Assembly (NCBI GenBank): GCA_014871385.1
Contig: CM026424.1
Span: 7,307,320-7,371,319 of the forward strand
Direction: 5' to 3'
Origin: Ceratodon purpureus
Lineage: Eukaryota; Streptophyta; Bryopsida; Pseudoditrichales; Ditrichaceae
DNA: 64,000 bases
This document shows positions 46,501 to 59,814 of this stretch, one piece after another. Made by a program: the position numbers and the translations under genes. Position 1 is the first letter of the stretch. Every line of letters starts with the position of its first letter. The notes under the pieces were generated by a model. That model saw only the letters and a list, made by a program, of their open reading frames with translations. It was not told the origin of the DNA and searched no databases.

Positions 46501-49085
46501 CAAAATGGGGTCCATAGAACAGATGACCGGTGATTGAAAGAAGAAGACTTACCCTCCATGGCTCCAAGATTAGCCCCATTTCGTCATACCGTTCGTCTGG
46601 AACAGCATGCTTCCTCGATTGCAATGGGCGAGCTTGCTCAGTCTCGGCTTCCGAATGGGAGATTCCAGTGGGCTCCGATGCAGCCGGTGACTTAGCGGAG
46701 CTCATTCCAATGTGAGGCGGCGAGAATCCATTCCTATCCAGTAATGATGCCAAGTCGATTGAATCCTCAAAGAGAAGTGTGTGCCCGCTGCAAATGACAT
46801 CGATGCAAAGTTGTTAGTTCATTGTGAGTCATTTCCCGACCGCAGCTGCAGTTTTAGAAAAGGGGATTCTGACTAATGAGCTTGCAAAAAAACCAGCAAT
46901 CAAGTAAATTCAAGAGCGGCCGGTTTACCTCTCAGCCATGATAATTCGCTTCGAGTTAGGAAGGAGTTTCTGGAGGCGAAGGCACTCGGTGGTAGACCAC
47001 AAGACCCGGTCCTTTTCTGATGCAAACTGTACCATCCGCCCAAGAAACACCAGGCCATCAAAGACTTGCATGTTTTTTTTTCTTGATTTCAGAAGGAATC
47101 GACGCATTTTTTATGGTAAATTATTAACAGTTTAGAGACAGGATTGGCTCTTCAAATGAGTATTACCAGAAGAGTGGGTACTGTAATTCCTTGAATCTCA
47201 CTGTCAGAAAGTCCAGTGTTGTCATTTAACATGGAGAAACGCCATGCCGCACACCGAGCAGGGACATAATCGATTGGAGACAACATATCCTCGTTCCCGG
47301 TTCTCGAAACACGACCCTTCCGAACCATCAGCGGCAACAGAATGTCCTGGAGTCCATCAAACAAGGAAAATTGAACTCAAAATATTGCAGGCAAAGCAAA
47401 GCACATTAGCAAAAAAAAAACTCACCAGAAAAGCCAATTCCTGGGCACCTCACCAGCTAATTTGGTCTAACGTGAACAGGTTAAACCACAACCCTGTCAA
47501 CGGAAAGTAATATAAACTATAATTTCCATTACAACATAAAAGTAGACAACACGCGAGCTATGCCACAATAACCTCTAGAAATGAAGAACAAGAAAGAAAC
47601 AACATCCAACCAAACCTGTGCAACTTGGTAAAGAGGTTCAGGAAAAGCTGCCAACAAGCCTGTCCGTGCAGCAAAACTAGCAAATACGTTGCTCTCCACA
47701 AAATTAGTAGCAGGATTTATCTGTCAACGCGCAAACAAATGCAAAGCTTGAAAACAGAAACAACATACTCATATCAAAAGAACAGGATACTCATATCAAC
47801 ACTCAGCATCACGTCGAAAACATATCTCTCAGAATGCTAATTGACATACATACAACAAAGTCGATATATCTGCAGATGGGCGCAAATGTTTTTGCACAAA
47901 AATTTGACAACTTGTGCAAACACTGTAAGAAGCTGGGACATCTTCATACCAGTACTAACCGAGACACAATGCGCGGGGCAGCTTGCGCTAACCGGATTGC
48001 CAGACATCCGCCGAAGGACTCCCCAAGCACAGTCAAATGCCGAGGCTTGCCTGAAGTAGTCTCCACCTCTTTTTCCAAGAACGGAAGTATCTTCTGTAGA
48101 AGCTGTTGCCATGATGATCTATCGTCACTCGGAATAAACACACATCGAACATCATATCTGCAACATCAAAAGCAGCACTGTAGCATCGCCAAATTGTCGA
48201 TCCAGAACAATCATCATGTAAGATTGGGTTCCAACTAGATTAATAAATGCATGCTCATATTGCGAAAAACTCAATACCAGTATCCATTTATCAAGACGAT
48301 ATTAGTAAAATCTAGCAACAAAACAAATGAGGCAACGTATTGCAACGTTGTAAAGATTGAGAGCCTTACCCAGCTGCAACGAGAGTAGGCAACTGTCGAC
48401 GTATTCCTTGACCGGTACAGTCCATTCCCGGCACATACACCAACAGCGGAGCCGATTGTGCGGGGATTTTGGAAGGAAGTGGAGATGACTTCATCGGATT
48501 TAATAAGGTAACTTGAACTAAGCCAGAAGGGATATCCGGCAAAGGGCACGAAGGATCTGATGTCACAGTTCCTGTTAACCTTGCCATCTCCTTCTCAGCC
48601 TCACTCTCAACCTGCACCAGGATGATTGATCTCCGAACTCTTTACATACCACTTGTGATGCATTGCAGCAGTACTGTATTTGGTCTCAAAAATTACTAGC
48701 TAGTTGGGCAATGAAATATATAGTTTGTCCTGGTAATGAAAACATATGTGAAGAAGAAAATGTCATCTGCCAAGTAAAGCATGCACTTGAGCATAATCAA
48801 TGCATGAAATTTAACTCTGCAAGTTCAGGTTACCTGTTGTTGTAATGCTGAAGATGAGGAGGCGCTTGAACTGCTTGCGTTGTAGACACAGCAGCGCCAA
48901 TTGTGTAGAGAATTCTCGCCATGGAGGGAATTGGCACTGAGGTCCTGGAATGATAGTTGCGGAAACCTTAATTTGGTGGAATTCCGAAGAGTTACATCTT
49001 TGGAAGCGCCTGGAATGGGTTGATTGTTACTGGAGTTGAAGTGTGTACGAAGAAGCTCGCGAGCAGGAGCCCCAAGCAACGCCAT
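43542..49085 (-). CDS. Phytyl ester synthase-like acyltransferase (esterase + LPLAT), plastid
   Basis: Eighteen exons, high to low: 49085-48834, 48611-48370, 48157-47950, 47720-47616, 47346-47167, 47026-46929, 46787-46553, 46281-46225, 45985-45911, 45804-45725, 45404-45356, 45114-45058, 44892-44786, 44573-44433, 44199-44103, 43952-43937, 43786-43722, 43607-43542. Phases agree; 709 residues, close to Arabidopsis PES1/PES2. A Ser-rich N-terminus looks like a transit peptide. The alpha/beta-hydrolase half has VPGMDCTGQG and the nucleophile motif GESFGG (Ser212). The acyltransferase half has GNHTMFGIYDSP (His470) and LLFPGGSREV. PES proteins esterify phytol and diacylglycerol in chloroplasts during senescence and stress. 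The 16-nt exon is a microexon. The extra linker (about 370-420) is poorly conserved. Confidence 0.9.
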
Positions 49086-50023
49086 AGCTAACCCTCTGCA
49101 CACGCTTCAGGTTCAGTGCAAAACTCAAACCTTCGGAACTAATTCACGAGAGATGAGAGATTTGAGAACCGAAGTTGTGAGAACCGATCTTCAGAAAAAA
49201 TACTAAAATGTGATTCAGCAATTGCATAGTACCAGAATCAACAGGCTCCTGATATGTGCCGCTTTGTGAGAAGTATCGCAACCCACTGCAATGCAGTTCT
49301 GGGGATCAATCACGTCCAGATCTTAACCCAGATGCAGCGAGAGGGCTACCCCATCGCCAATGAACCTCCCCAAACCACTACAACAAGTAAACCTCCAGGA
49401 GAAACCAGATTGCTACCCTCTTGAAGCTGCTCTCACATCCAACACCATCGCTGCACAAGGTGCAAGCTCTAGCCAACCCTGCAAGTGTTCAACGAATCGT
49501 ATGCAATCCACGCAAACGCAAGGACAATGCTAGCGTGAAAGGATCACAAGGCGTGCAAGGAAGCAGGCGAGGAAACGGGGATGAATCTGGGCAGTCCATG
49601 GGATCTCGCAATCGGGGAGCAGTTGGGGCGGCTGCCATGTCCTGAGCTCAGCAGATCAGGTCCTCGCAAACGGTGGATGCTCTCGTCACTGTTGCATCGA
49701 GTAGAATAGATCGACTCCAAAAAGTATGTTTCAATACAACCAGTTTGTCTCAATTTTTTGCCAGTTTTTCTATTCACGATTGTGATTCCAGGCATCACAA
49801 GTTTCTGGATTCGTGAGATGTTTCGGAGTTTTCGTCTCTCACGTGACCTGGCCGTGATACTCTTATCCGGTCAGTTCGAATTGCAGCCGTCAGGTGAACA
49901 CTCTCAGAATCCACGCCGTTCGTTGGATGGAGGTGGGCCAGGATTTCCAGGTGAAGCTGGCTATGGTGGAGAGATGGGACTGGTTTTTCTAGTTTGTTTG
50001 GGAATTGGGGTTATTCTGCAGCC
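49086..50023. promoter_or_regulatory. Divergent promoter region, PES-like and LPA3-like genes
   Basis: 938 bp separate the two start codons, which point away from each other. Both products are expected in plastids, so shared control is plausible, but no specific element was identified. Frames in this stretch (for example 49421-49645) lack family features. Confidence 0.45.
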
Positions 50024-52924
50024 ATGATGTTGCACTCGCCGACTTGGAAGCGCCATGGGTCGATGGCAGCTGAGCTCGGAATGTCGAATTCTCTCCAGGT
50101 TCGTGGCCATTGACCATCCTTATCATGGTTGTGTTCTGTGACTTCCATTGCAGTGCTTGAGTTCCAGGAATTGGATTCAAGTTTGTGAGAATCCAAAGTT
50201 ATTCGAAAACCCAATAAGAGGGCGGTTTATGGCTTAGGTTTTGTCACTGCATCCATTTCAGTTCCTGGTTGAGCAAACTGCAATTAGACTAAATGCTGTA
50301 TTGTCCGATTACCAATTGGGTTTACAATCGAACAGTTTTGAGCATCCGATATTTTGTTGGGATACTACGGGAGCTTGTCTAGTATGCGATCCTGTAAGTT
50401 GGGTTTGGTGATGGTGTAGCTCGGCAACATCTGTGGGATAGACAAGAACGAAGGGAAATTCCGTAAGCTAGTGTAGTTTTACAGGAATGTCACCTTGTAA
50501 CTGAAGTGCTCACAACTTGCGATTACTCAAGCATGTTGGATTTATGTCTTACTCATCCATTAAGGATTCTTCCCATGGTTTTAGTAACTTCAATTGCAAC
50601 TTCTGACCTAGTTTGCCTTCATCCCAGTTTTGTTGAAGGAATTTCTGGGATTTTAATTTACCTCTGGTTTCGATTTCTTTGCATTGCAGAAAGGGAATAC
50701 CAAAGTTGGATCCGGATTTCTGCAAACCCGCCCTCTTATTGGGTTTTCGAATAAGGGGTTGAAGAACGTGAAACTAGAAAAGCATGTTGTGCGAAGTCAA
50801 TCTGGTTCGGAGCCAAAGCCAAAGGTCATAAACAAGAGCATCAACTTCCCGAAGGATTACAACCAGCTTGTTGAGCAGGTATCATTCTCCACCTCATTCT
50901 TGTTGCTCATTCAGCTTCTTCCCAGGTTAAACTATCTTCGAAGTAAATCAATTCTCTCTGAATAATGAGCAGCATAGATTGGATGATTCTAGAAGAGTTC
51001 TCTTAACGATTTTAATTCAACAGGCAAGAAAGGCTGCTCAAGCTGCTCTGAAAGATGGCAAGACCTTGCTGGTACGCTGCTTCTCAACCCAACTTGTTAT
51101 CTTCTTCGGAACTTTGCAGAGACTCGGAGCTAGATTGTCCGAAAGGGTCTTTTCTATTTGAACTACCTAGTTGGTGTATACAGTTGGTTTGTCTTTCATT
51201 TCCTTCGAGAAATCATGTCTTATGAGGATGTCGTGTGATGTGATTGAAACAGGAAGTGGAGTTCCCTACTGCCGGACTGGATACCGTCCCAGGTGAATGA
51301 CCTGTCCGCTACTCTTACATCTTGGTAAGCGGTCAGTACTAGATCTTCTGAGGTTTTCTCTTTGTGATTGTGTGGAATCAAGTTTGAGACTTCGTCTGTC
51401 ACAATTGCTGAAACGTGTATACGTTCGAAAAAGCATTACAGAGGCCCATTCTGCCTGCAGGTTTCAGTATGTTCAGAGTAGATCGTCCCTTGGGTTGAGG
51501 TGAGTTGTTCACAGACCTCTGAATAAGATTGCCCCATGAATGCAGGTGATGAAGAGGGAGGTATTGAGATGACTACGAGCATTGTGCTCATGAAAGAGTT
51601 TTGTACAATTTTCAAGGATGAGTCTCCCACAACTCGAATTGTAAGTTGTTCCAAAGCCTACAAACTGTACGTGGTATATCTTATGCTAAACAATTAGGTC
51701 GGTTCCATGACGAGGATGAACTATAGCATAATGTTTAGGTTTTGGAGTTCAACCTGGCTCTTGACATGCTTTCTTTATTTCTCAACATGTAGTTGCAAAC
51801 TCATTTCACCACCAGAAGAAAAGAATAAAATCTGAATCCTGAATCTATTCAGCTGAATGTCTTCTCCTAATCGTCAGTTGTTGCCATTCTGCGGATCATA
51901 TACAAGTCCTGAATTCATAATTCTATGATGAGAGATCCCTAAACAGAAGAGAAATGTGTTTCCAGTTCTTCCCAGATATGAAAGACATGGAACTAGCAAA
52001 GACCAGCATTTTTGATGGAACGTCATTCAAGTTAGACTACCTGACTAAGCCAAATGGGCTCGAGGACTTTGGGTTCGGCAGGAAAGTGAAGATGGCAGAT
52101 CGAGTTCAGGCATCTGACAAAGTTTTTGTGGTGGCCTATCCCTACTTCAACGTCAACGGTACTCCATCTTCTATTGAGTTCTATTCTGTTGCCTCCACAA
52201 CCTCTCCCAAAATTGAATTGTCTGGTAACTAGAATAATAAATACCCGAAGATTGACTCAATTTGGTAACTGAAGCGCTCTTTCGTTTGCTTACAATGCAG
52301 AAATGATAGCTGTTGAGGAGTTGTACAAGGATTCAGCAGCGGCATCCAAGCGTCCCATCATTATATTCAACGGAGAGCTTGATCGAATCAGAAGTGGATG
52401 TATCCTTGCATGCAAACTATGGTGATATTGATGCACCTGCCACGTATTGTCATTGCTATTTGAAATGGTTTTAGTTTGTGATGATGTTATGAAGTCCTCA
52501 ACACTGATTGATAGACTATCCTGCATTCTTCTACCCCAAGCTTGGGTCCATAGCCAAGGAGTTTCTTCCCAAGTTTGAAACTGTCTACTATATCCATAAC
52601 TTCAAGGGAAGATCTGGAGGAGTACTTTTCAGGTATAACCCTCCTCAGCATTACCAGATTTTCACCTTCTAGTTGCCATTTATCTTGCACACATCACATT
52701 ACAGTCATTCTGTTTCGAATCCAGTTCTCTTATAACCTCTTCTCTAGCTAGATTTCTAAAACCAGTTTGTTATTTTTTATGTATGTTTCCCTTTGAGCAG
52801 GATGTATCCAGGGCCATGGCAAGTGTTGCAAAGGGTGAAGGATGACAAGTATGTGCTTTTGCATGAGCAAGCAAGCATGCCTTCTTTGAAAGAAGTAGCT
52901 TTAAATATCCTCCCGACTGCCTGA
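50024..52924 (+). CDS. LPA3-like DUF1995 protein (photosystem II assembly factor)
   Basis: Nine exons: 50024-50098, 50690-50878, 51024-51071, 51253-51292, 51546-51640, 51966-52158, 52301-52399, 52515-52632, 52801-52924; phases agree, 326 residues. The first about 80 residues are basic and Ser-rich, like a chloroplast transit peptide. The DUF1995 domain follows: NFPKDYNQLVEQARKAAQAA, EVEFPTAGLDTVPGDEEGG, FFPDMKDMELAK, VVAYPYFNVNEM, IIFNGELDRIRSGYYPAFFY and RMYPGPWQVLQRVKDDKYV. In Arabidopsis, LPA3 helps insert CP43 into photosystem II. The first exon is the least certain: it was chosen for frame and phase only. Intron 1 carries an inverted copy of part of exon 2. Confidence 0.85.
50199..50754. 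repeat. 27-bp perfect inverted repeat, LPA3 intron 1 versus exon 2
   Basis: 50199-50225 (intron 1) is the exact reverse complement of 50728-50754 (exon 2, coding LIGFSN). The arms are about 500 bp apart. In the pre-mRNA they could pair and mask part of exon 2. Confidence 0.9.
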
Positions 52925-53796
52925 GGGATCTCAGCAGGGTTAGTCAATAGATGTTGGAGAGTGTTGTGGAGGTTACAAAGGCAGCTAAGTTAGCTCGCAC
53001 TGAAGTTTGTGGAAACATCCTTTTTAGAAATAAAATGTTGAGGGATTTTGGAACGTTGAAAAATTTGTTCTGTGCTGCCGTAGTTAACAGAATATGCATG
53101 ATACATGTGCTAATGAATGATTCAGATACCAAGATATGACAATTTGGTTCAACATCATGATGCTCTGCACTGACATTACAGGACATTTAAGCGGCTAACC
53201 TCAAATCCTAGAACGCTCAGGGTTAAGACTTTAACGCATTTCTAACAGTTATCTTTCTTTTCAAACAGACTGGTCCAAACTAAAACAATGTCGGGTATGC
53301 ACTCAGTTTCAAATATATTAGATGGTGGTCTAGAAAACATTCAAGTATTATGGAAGTTTAAAGTACAATCTCAAAGTATCATTGGTGATGCTAAAGCCTC
53401 ATAACTACGGCATTAATGCATAGTCCCTTTCATTCGAAGCACGCTCGCATATTTGTTGTGAAATATGTTTTCCTCTTCACAACAGGTTTCCTTCAATCCC
53501 AACGGCTAGTAAACCATTAAATGTAGCCATGATAAAGTACATGAACTCGAGCCAGAGAAGCCCCCCAAAGTACCAGTGCGTTTCTGCCGGCCCTAGGGCA
53601 AAAAATTGACTTCATTTCGAAGTGCAACAGAGAATTCGCCAAATCTTTCAACTAAACTGAATGCTAGGCAATGCTAGTTTCTGTTCACAAACATTGTAGC
53701 TGGATAGTTGGATAAGCAGGACTATGTAACACCCTATCTACCTAACGATCTACGTTGTATACATTTCTGCAAGAGAACATCTTGTGTACAAGTTAA
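52925..53796. other. Intergenic, 3' sides of convergent LPA3-like and SufB genes
   Basis: Probable 3' UTRs of both genes. No further feature is seen. Confidence 0.5.
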
Positions 53797-56398
53797 TTAA
53801 CCAACGCTGCCCTCCAACTTCAAGCTCATCAACTGATTCACCTCGGCAGCGAATTCAAGAGGAAGCTCTTTGAATACTTCCCTGCAGAAGCCTCCAATGA
53901 TAGCAGCGACTGCCTTCTCTGCATCAATGCCTCGTTGTTGGAAATAGAAAAGCTGGTCTTCACCGATCTTTGAGGTACTGGCTTCATGCTCCACCCGGGC
54001 AGATGGATCTTTCACCTGTATTTCAGGACAAAATTGATTAGAACTGCACAATATTTGAACAGAACATATGCAGACAATCAAAAAACCGCCAAATCAACTA
54101 GTAGACATATATTCTGTTCGAATACATATATACTTTGCTAGATTTCCTTAAAACATCAAAGCAAGAGTAAATACGTTAATAACCTTCAGCTAAGGTCATA
54201 TTGTTTTCAGTACAAGACAGATTTAAACGGATAGGTTCCTTATGACATGCACATACCGTTATATAAGGGTAAGTGTTGGCTCCAGCTTGGTCCCCAATAA
54301 GCATGGAATCACACTGTGAAAAGTTTCTCGCATTATGCGCTGACGGTTGAACCTACATAAACACAACCACGGTCAGCCTTACAGAGTCAGACACAAAGAA
54401 TTAAAGTACTGATTTAAAATCGAAAACAGAATTTCAGTATTCAATTCCAAACCCCAGTCAACCAGCTCAAGTCTCATATAACCACTCGTGAAATCTCAGT
54501 CTGATAGACTGGGGTTTGGCCTCAGCAACGGAGTGCAAAATACGAAGTGCTCGGTTGCTGAGGCGTACATTTAATATGACAAATCGTGAAAAAGCCTGTT
54601 CATACACAGAAGACATACTGCCAAAAATACATACATCTTCAAATATTTTATCCCTTAAAAGTTCATTATATAGTAATGACAAGTACTTCATTAAGAATAT
54701 CCTAAATTTATATAGCAGTCAGCAAGATTTAAGACGAACCTGAACAAGGCCTCTGTAGCAGTTAACCGAGTTCCCTGCAGAAATACCCTTCGACACAATC
54801 CGACTCCGGGTATTCTTGCCAACGTGAATCATCTTAGTACCAGTATCAGCCTGTTGCATATTATTTGTCAAAGCAACCGAGTAGAATTCTCCAATTGAAT
54901 TATCGCCCTTCAATACAACACTAGGGTATTTCCACGTAATGGCAGATCCAGTCTCCACTTGCGTCCATGAAATCTTGGACTTCGCACCATCGCATAGCCC
55001 TCGCTTAGTGACAAAATTGTAAATTCCTCCTTTACCGCTCGAGTCCCCTGCATACCAATTCTGCACAGTGGAATACTTGATTTCCGCACCGGAGGCACAG
55101 TAAAGCTCTACCACTGCAGCGTGAAGCTGATTCTTATCATATGCAGGAGCAGTGCATCCCTCCAAGTAGCTCACATATGCGTTGTCGTCACAGACAATGA
55201 GCGTTCTCTCGAATTGCCCTGTTTCCATTGCGTTAATCCTAAAGTACGTAGAGATTTCCATAGGAGACACGGTGTCCTTTGGAACATAACAGAATGAACC
55301 ATCACTAAATACTGCAGAATTCAAGGCGGCATAATAGTTGTCCGCAACCGGAACCACCTTTCCGAGGTATTTCTTCACAAGATCAGGGTATTCTTTAACA
55401 GCTTCTGAAATTGAACAGAAAATCACTCCAGCAGCCATAAGGGTTTTCCTGTGCGTAGTGGCAATAGAAACACTATCGAATACGGCATCCACTGCCACAT
55501 TCGCAAGACGCTTCTGCTCACTCAACGGAATTCCTAGCTTGGCAAAGGTCTCAAGAAGATCCGGATCTACCTCATCCAAACTCTGCTTCGTCTCCTTCTG
55601 CTTCGGCTCCGTATAATAGCAAACATCTTGGAAATTAATCGCCGGATACTTGTTATCAGACCACGTAGGCTCCTTCATCTTCAACCACTGCTTGTACGCA
55701 TTCAAACGAAAGTTCAACATCCACTCAGGCTCGTTCTTCTTCGCCGAAATCAGTCGCACAGTCTCCTCAGACAAACCCTTGGGAATCGACACAGACTCTA
55801 TGTCACTCACAAACCCGTACTTATAATCCCGCTTCAAAAACTGCTGAATAGTATCATCACTGGAGCCTTTCGCCGGCGCTTCAAACACTGGAACCACATT
55901 AACAGCACACGTCATCAACAGCACGAGCAAAATCCTCCACCAAAACCTAACAGCTACGACATCACAAACTCAAAAATAAAATTTATCCTATCAGCACTTC
56001 ACTCACCTAGAAACCTCAAAAAAATCACCAATTCAACCACAGACACCGCAATTGAGAGCCAAAACATTCACAAACCTCCAACAACACCATCAAAGAACCA
56101 AAACCTTATCCAATTCTACCCACAGCAAAAGAACCCGAGCCGAACCTGGAGAAGCAGCCTCCTGAACCTCAGCAACAATTCCAGTCGACCGCGACGCCCG
56201 CGACTGCACTCCAACCGGCTCAACACGCTTCGTCGCCGCGCTCACCTTCCGCAGCCCCCGGCACACAGGCAACGAGTGACCGCCTCCCATCCCAACCACG
56301 CATGGCGCGCTCGACGAGACGGCGCCATGATGCCTGCACCCCGCGGCCACAGCGGCTGCCGAGGTCGCGAGTGCCCCGACCTCCACCACCATCGCCAT
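53797..56398 (-). CDS. SUFB: SufB, plastid Fe-S cluster scaffold subunit
   Basis: Four exons: 56398-56146, 55887-54740, 54352-54257, 54015-53797; phases agree, 571 residues. Exon 1 gives an Ala/Ser/Arg-rich plastid transit peptide. The mature part has the SufB hallmarks: [106 protein letters not shown], and a C-terminal [19 protein letters not shown], followed by [14 protein letters not shown]. SufB forms the SufBC2D complex that assembles Fe-S clusters in plastids. Length matches plant SufB. The first exon is short of family motifs, as expected for a transit peptide, and its donor is gttcgg. Confidence 0.95.
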
Positions 56399-57590
56399 CT
56401 CGGCTCTCTCCTCTCCCCCTCAGCCTCTAACACTCCCTTCCACAACCTCCAAAACCTCTGCAACGTACACGCAAACCCTTAAGCCCACACACTATCCCCT
56501 CCGCAAAGCTCTTCCCAATCCTCTCGCTCTCCGGAACGTGCCTGACACAAGAGCTAATATCTCCTCCGCCTTGCGAGAGATGATAACTTATGCGCGCCTC
56601 CACTCAGGCGGTGAGTGCCAAAACCCGCTTCATACCTGCACTATACCTACCCTATACCTATATGATGCTTGGGTCATGCATGGGTGAGATCTATGTGATG
56701 TACGGGTGAGATTTGGATTGATGGTAGGGTGGTGACTGGGTGGTGGTGGGGGGTTATCTTGTGCGATGGAGAGGGGTCCTGCGTTGCGTGCTTCGTCGGG
56801 CTACTTGTGGCAGGTTTGGAAGCCGGCGAGGATGTGGAGCTTTTGTGACTCGGAGTGTTGGATTGATACCTGGGTGATGCACCGGGGATATTTCGTTGTG
56901 CGGTTATGGGGGGGGAATGGTTGGGATTGCATGTGATCTTGTGTTGGCTCCTAGTGGTTGATGAGGATGCTGTGTGGGCTGCTGGGGCTGTCACATAACG
57001 AAAAGTGTGGCTGCATGCTAAACCTGACAATTTGTATTTCACTAGTGGGACCCGTGCTGTTGAGCACGTTGTCATTAGTTTAATATTAACGATTTTTACT
57101 AACTTCAAAAAAGTTGATTCAAAAAAATGTATACCAAATGTATTTATTTGATAAAATAAAATATACATTGAAAGCCTCGGATATTGTCTTTATTTTATTT
57201 TATTTTTCAATAACATTTTATTGGATCAATCCTCAACATGGATATTGACCGTTGAAATGTCTCTATTCTTTTTAGAAGTGTATCATAGCGGTAGTCTACA
57301 GCTAGATTACATAGTTGTTGTAGGCCCGTAGTGTATAGTCAAAAATCCACGCCTGAAATTCCAATTTCTGGTGTACAAGAGCCTATAACTCAAAGAGCTA
57401 ACCTTGATGTAATATACACATTAGTCGCTAAACTAAATTTAGCTACCTCTGATCCATAAAAACTCATTAAAGAAGGATCCACCCAAGGACGTCTCATTCT
57501 ATTTTATTACAATTTCCTTTGTGATTGATATAGATAATTGGATTAGTAAGGAAAGTCTATCCTACATGCAAGTCCTCAATCACAAAACAC
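56399..57590. other. SufB upstream region and AT-rich DNA
   Basis: The SufB promoter and leader occupy the first few hundred bases. From about 56635 to 56900 there are degenerate ATACC/TGGGTGAT words related to the repeat at 5640-6000. From 57040 the DNA is AT-rich with no features. Confidence 0.45.
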
Positions 57591-57593
57591 CTA

Positions 57594-58400
57594 TGTACAT
57601 ATTATCTCCTTCTCTATGTAACAAAATGTTATCAAGAGACAAATCACAATGTATGCTACCATTTCTATAAAAAAAAAACATACCATTTCTATAAACATTT
57701 CTATAGAAAAGTGCATAGACAATCTGATTCGTAGTTGTTGAAACATCTTCACATTCTCGTCATCCACTCGTGGCGCTATAGGTGATTTTTTATTACACTT
57801 ATTTACCATACTTCTCAAAGTTCTGGCATTCCACCATCGCATATATCCATTCGCTTTAGTAGGATGAATAACAAACAACTTAATTAATAAAGGATGAACA
57901 AGGGGCAACTCATTGCTTCCATATTCATTGTTGTAATAGCGTTATTTTCAATTGAAGTGCTAAATGCTTTACAAGCATATTCTTCATGTCTTGGTATAAA
58001 ATCAACTCCCATAATGTGACATTTGTAAATAATACCATAGCTACCTCTAGCAAACTCCCTATTTCCAACCAAAAAGATAATTTCAAATCAGATGGAAGGA
58101 AATGCAACAAAGATCCATTTAACATATCTTAATTTATGCGTTGCACTAATCGACGAGGTTCAACTACTAATTTACTTAGTTCACTATCAAACCAAGTTAC
58201 TATCTCTAATAAAACAATATAATCAGGGTTAGTAAGATTGAGAATCTAAGTAACCCAATTTTTAAAATGCCTTCTTGCACTTCTAACCTCCTCGCTAATC
58301 AGACTTTGAAATCTCTCAGGAGACATCTAGTTCTTTTCATGTTTGAATTCATTTCCAAAAATTTCCTTTAGCAATATTTGTTCTATACGGTTTTTATACT
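57594..58400 (-). pseudogene. Decayed protein kinase-like sequence
   Basis: Read on the minus strand, pieces of one protein appear in different frames. An N-terminal part holds SPERFQSLISEEVRSARRHF and LLEIVTWFDSELSKLVVEP. A glycine-loop-like piece follows (REFARGSYGIIYKCHIMGVD, with YACKAF supplying the usual ATP-binding lysine), then HPLLIKLFVIHPTKANGYMR and WWNARTLRSMVNKC. Stops interrupt the first part and at least one frameshift separates it from the loop; the rest of the kinase domain is not found. This is a dead copy of a serine/threonine-kinase-like gene whose exact family I cannot name. Confidence 0.65.
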
Positions 58401-59814
58401 CTTGAATCCCTTGGACATTACTACTCAAAAATATACAATGTAAACGATCCTTAGAAAAAACTTTAAACCAATTTACTATATTATTATATATAGTTTATTA
58501 TAAATATTTTTTCAATGTCTAGTGCAAAAAAAAAATTATACTCCCATGAAGCTCTTGCAATTTCCTACGTCTACAAAACAATTCAGAAACCTACATCCAA
58601 AACTGACATTGTAGAAACCTGCCCGAAATTTCAAAAAGCCCATTCTAGGACTTTGGCAGCTTAGGGGATAACATTATTCACATGTAGAGATTCCTTGAAA
58701 GAACAATTTTCTCTTTATCAATACGTGTATAAATTTCAAATTAACAATTGATCTACTTTGTTTGAGAAAATTGAAAAAACATGTCCATAGAATCTTATAT
58801 TTTGACACAAGAGATAATTCAACAAAAAAATTATACATTAAGACATGTACTTACTAATAAAAAGTGGTTGAAAACATAAATAGCATGTTTGAAAATATTC
58901 CCTTCATCTAGTGAATGTAAATTTTTCATACCAACCTAAGTATTTCATTTAACAGAAATGATGATGTATTATTTTTTATACATATGATTTATTTCATTGA
59001 TTTTAAAAATAGATTGTATATAAAAATATAAAAAATAAATTTGTATAATTATATGATTTTTAGAAGATTAACTGTGGTATGTTTTGTAGAGATTTGCAGA
59101 AGGCGGTACAGATTTTGAGAATCCATATCTTTCTTTGAATGTTGATATGTTACATCAAGTTGATCTCAGGGTGTTCAAAACATTAATTGACATTATACAA
59201 TGAAACAAATGACGGCAAAATTAGTTTTCCTTGAGTTTAGAGATCACAAAGCTTTTACACACCAAATGTAATAAGACTACCAAGTTCTTCCATGCCTTTG
59301 AACTATTTGAAGTAATACAAATAATACAATAAAACAAAACTCATGATATCTAAGTCAAATACCATATGCCTTTACAAACAACTCTATATCAAACCTTAAG
59401 TAGAAAAGCTTGAAATGTATCAAACTTGAAGCGGAAAAGAGTCAGTTTTGACGAAACTTTTCCTCCAAACACACAAAGAAAATTCAGAGATGAACTCTAA
59501 CTTCAAACAAAGCATCAAATCCATATATAAATAGGATCCATCCGTTAAAAAAACAAAAAGACGCCTATCGATGAACTCTAGTTTAACTCCACTTTAAACT
59601 AACAAACAATAGATCTCTAAGTTTTTCTTAGCAAAGACGGAGTCTTTATATGCTTTTTCTCAGAACTAATCGTGGTGGCCACTCGAGAAAAATCGACATG
59701 CACCGCGGAAGGCGCTCCATAATTTTGATAGTAGGGATTGTGTTCCAACGGCAAGTGTTATGCGAGATGAGATTAAGCGGTTTTACGTAGAAACTCTTTT
59801 GTTGGAGCTAGCTA
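58401..59814. other. AT-rich intergenic DNA
   Basis: No gene or RNA signal was recognised. Confidence 0.5.

Noticed and set aside
50011..50214. Minus-strand 67-codon frame over LPA3 exon 1 and intron 1
   Set aside because: Shadow of the sense exon and the inverted repeat; no family features.
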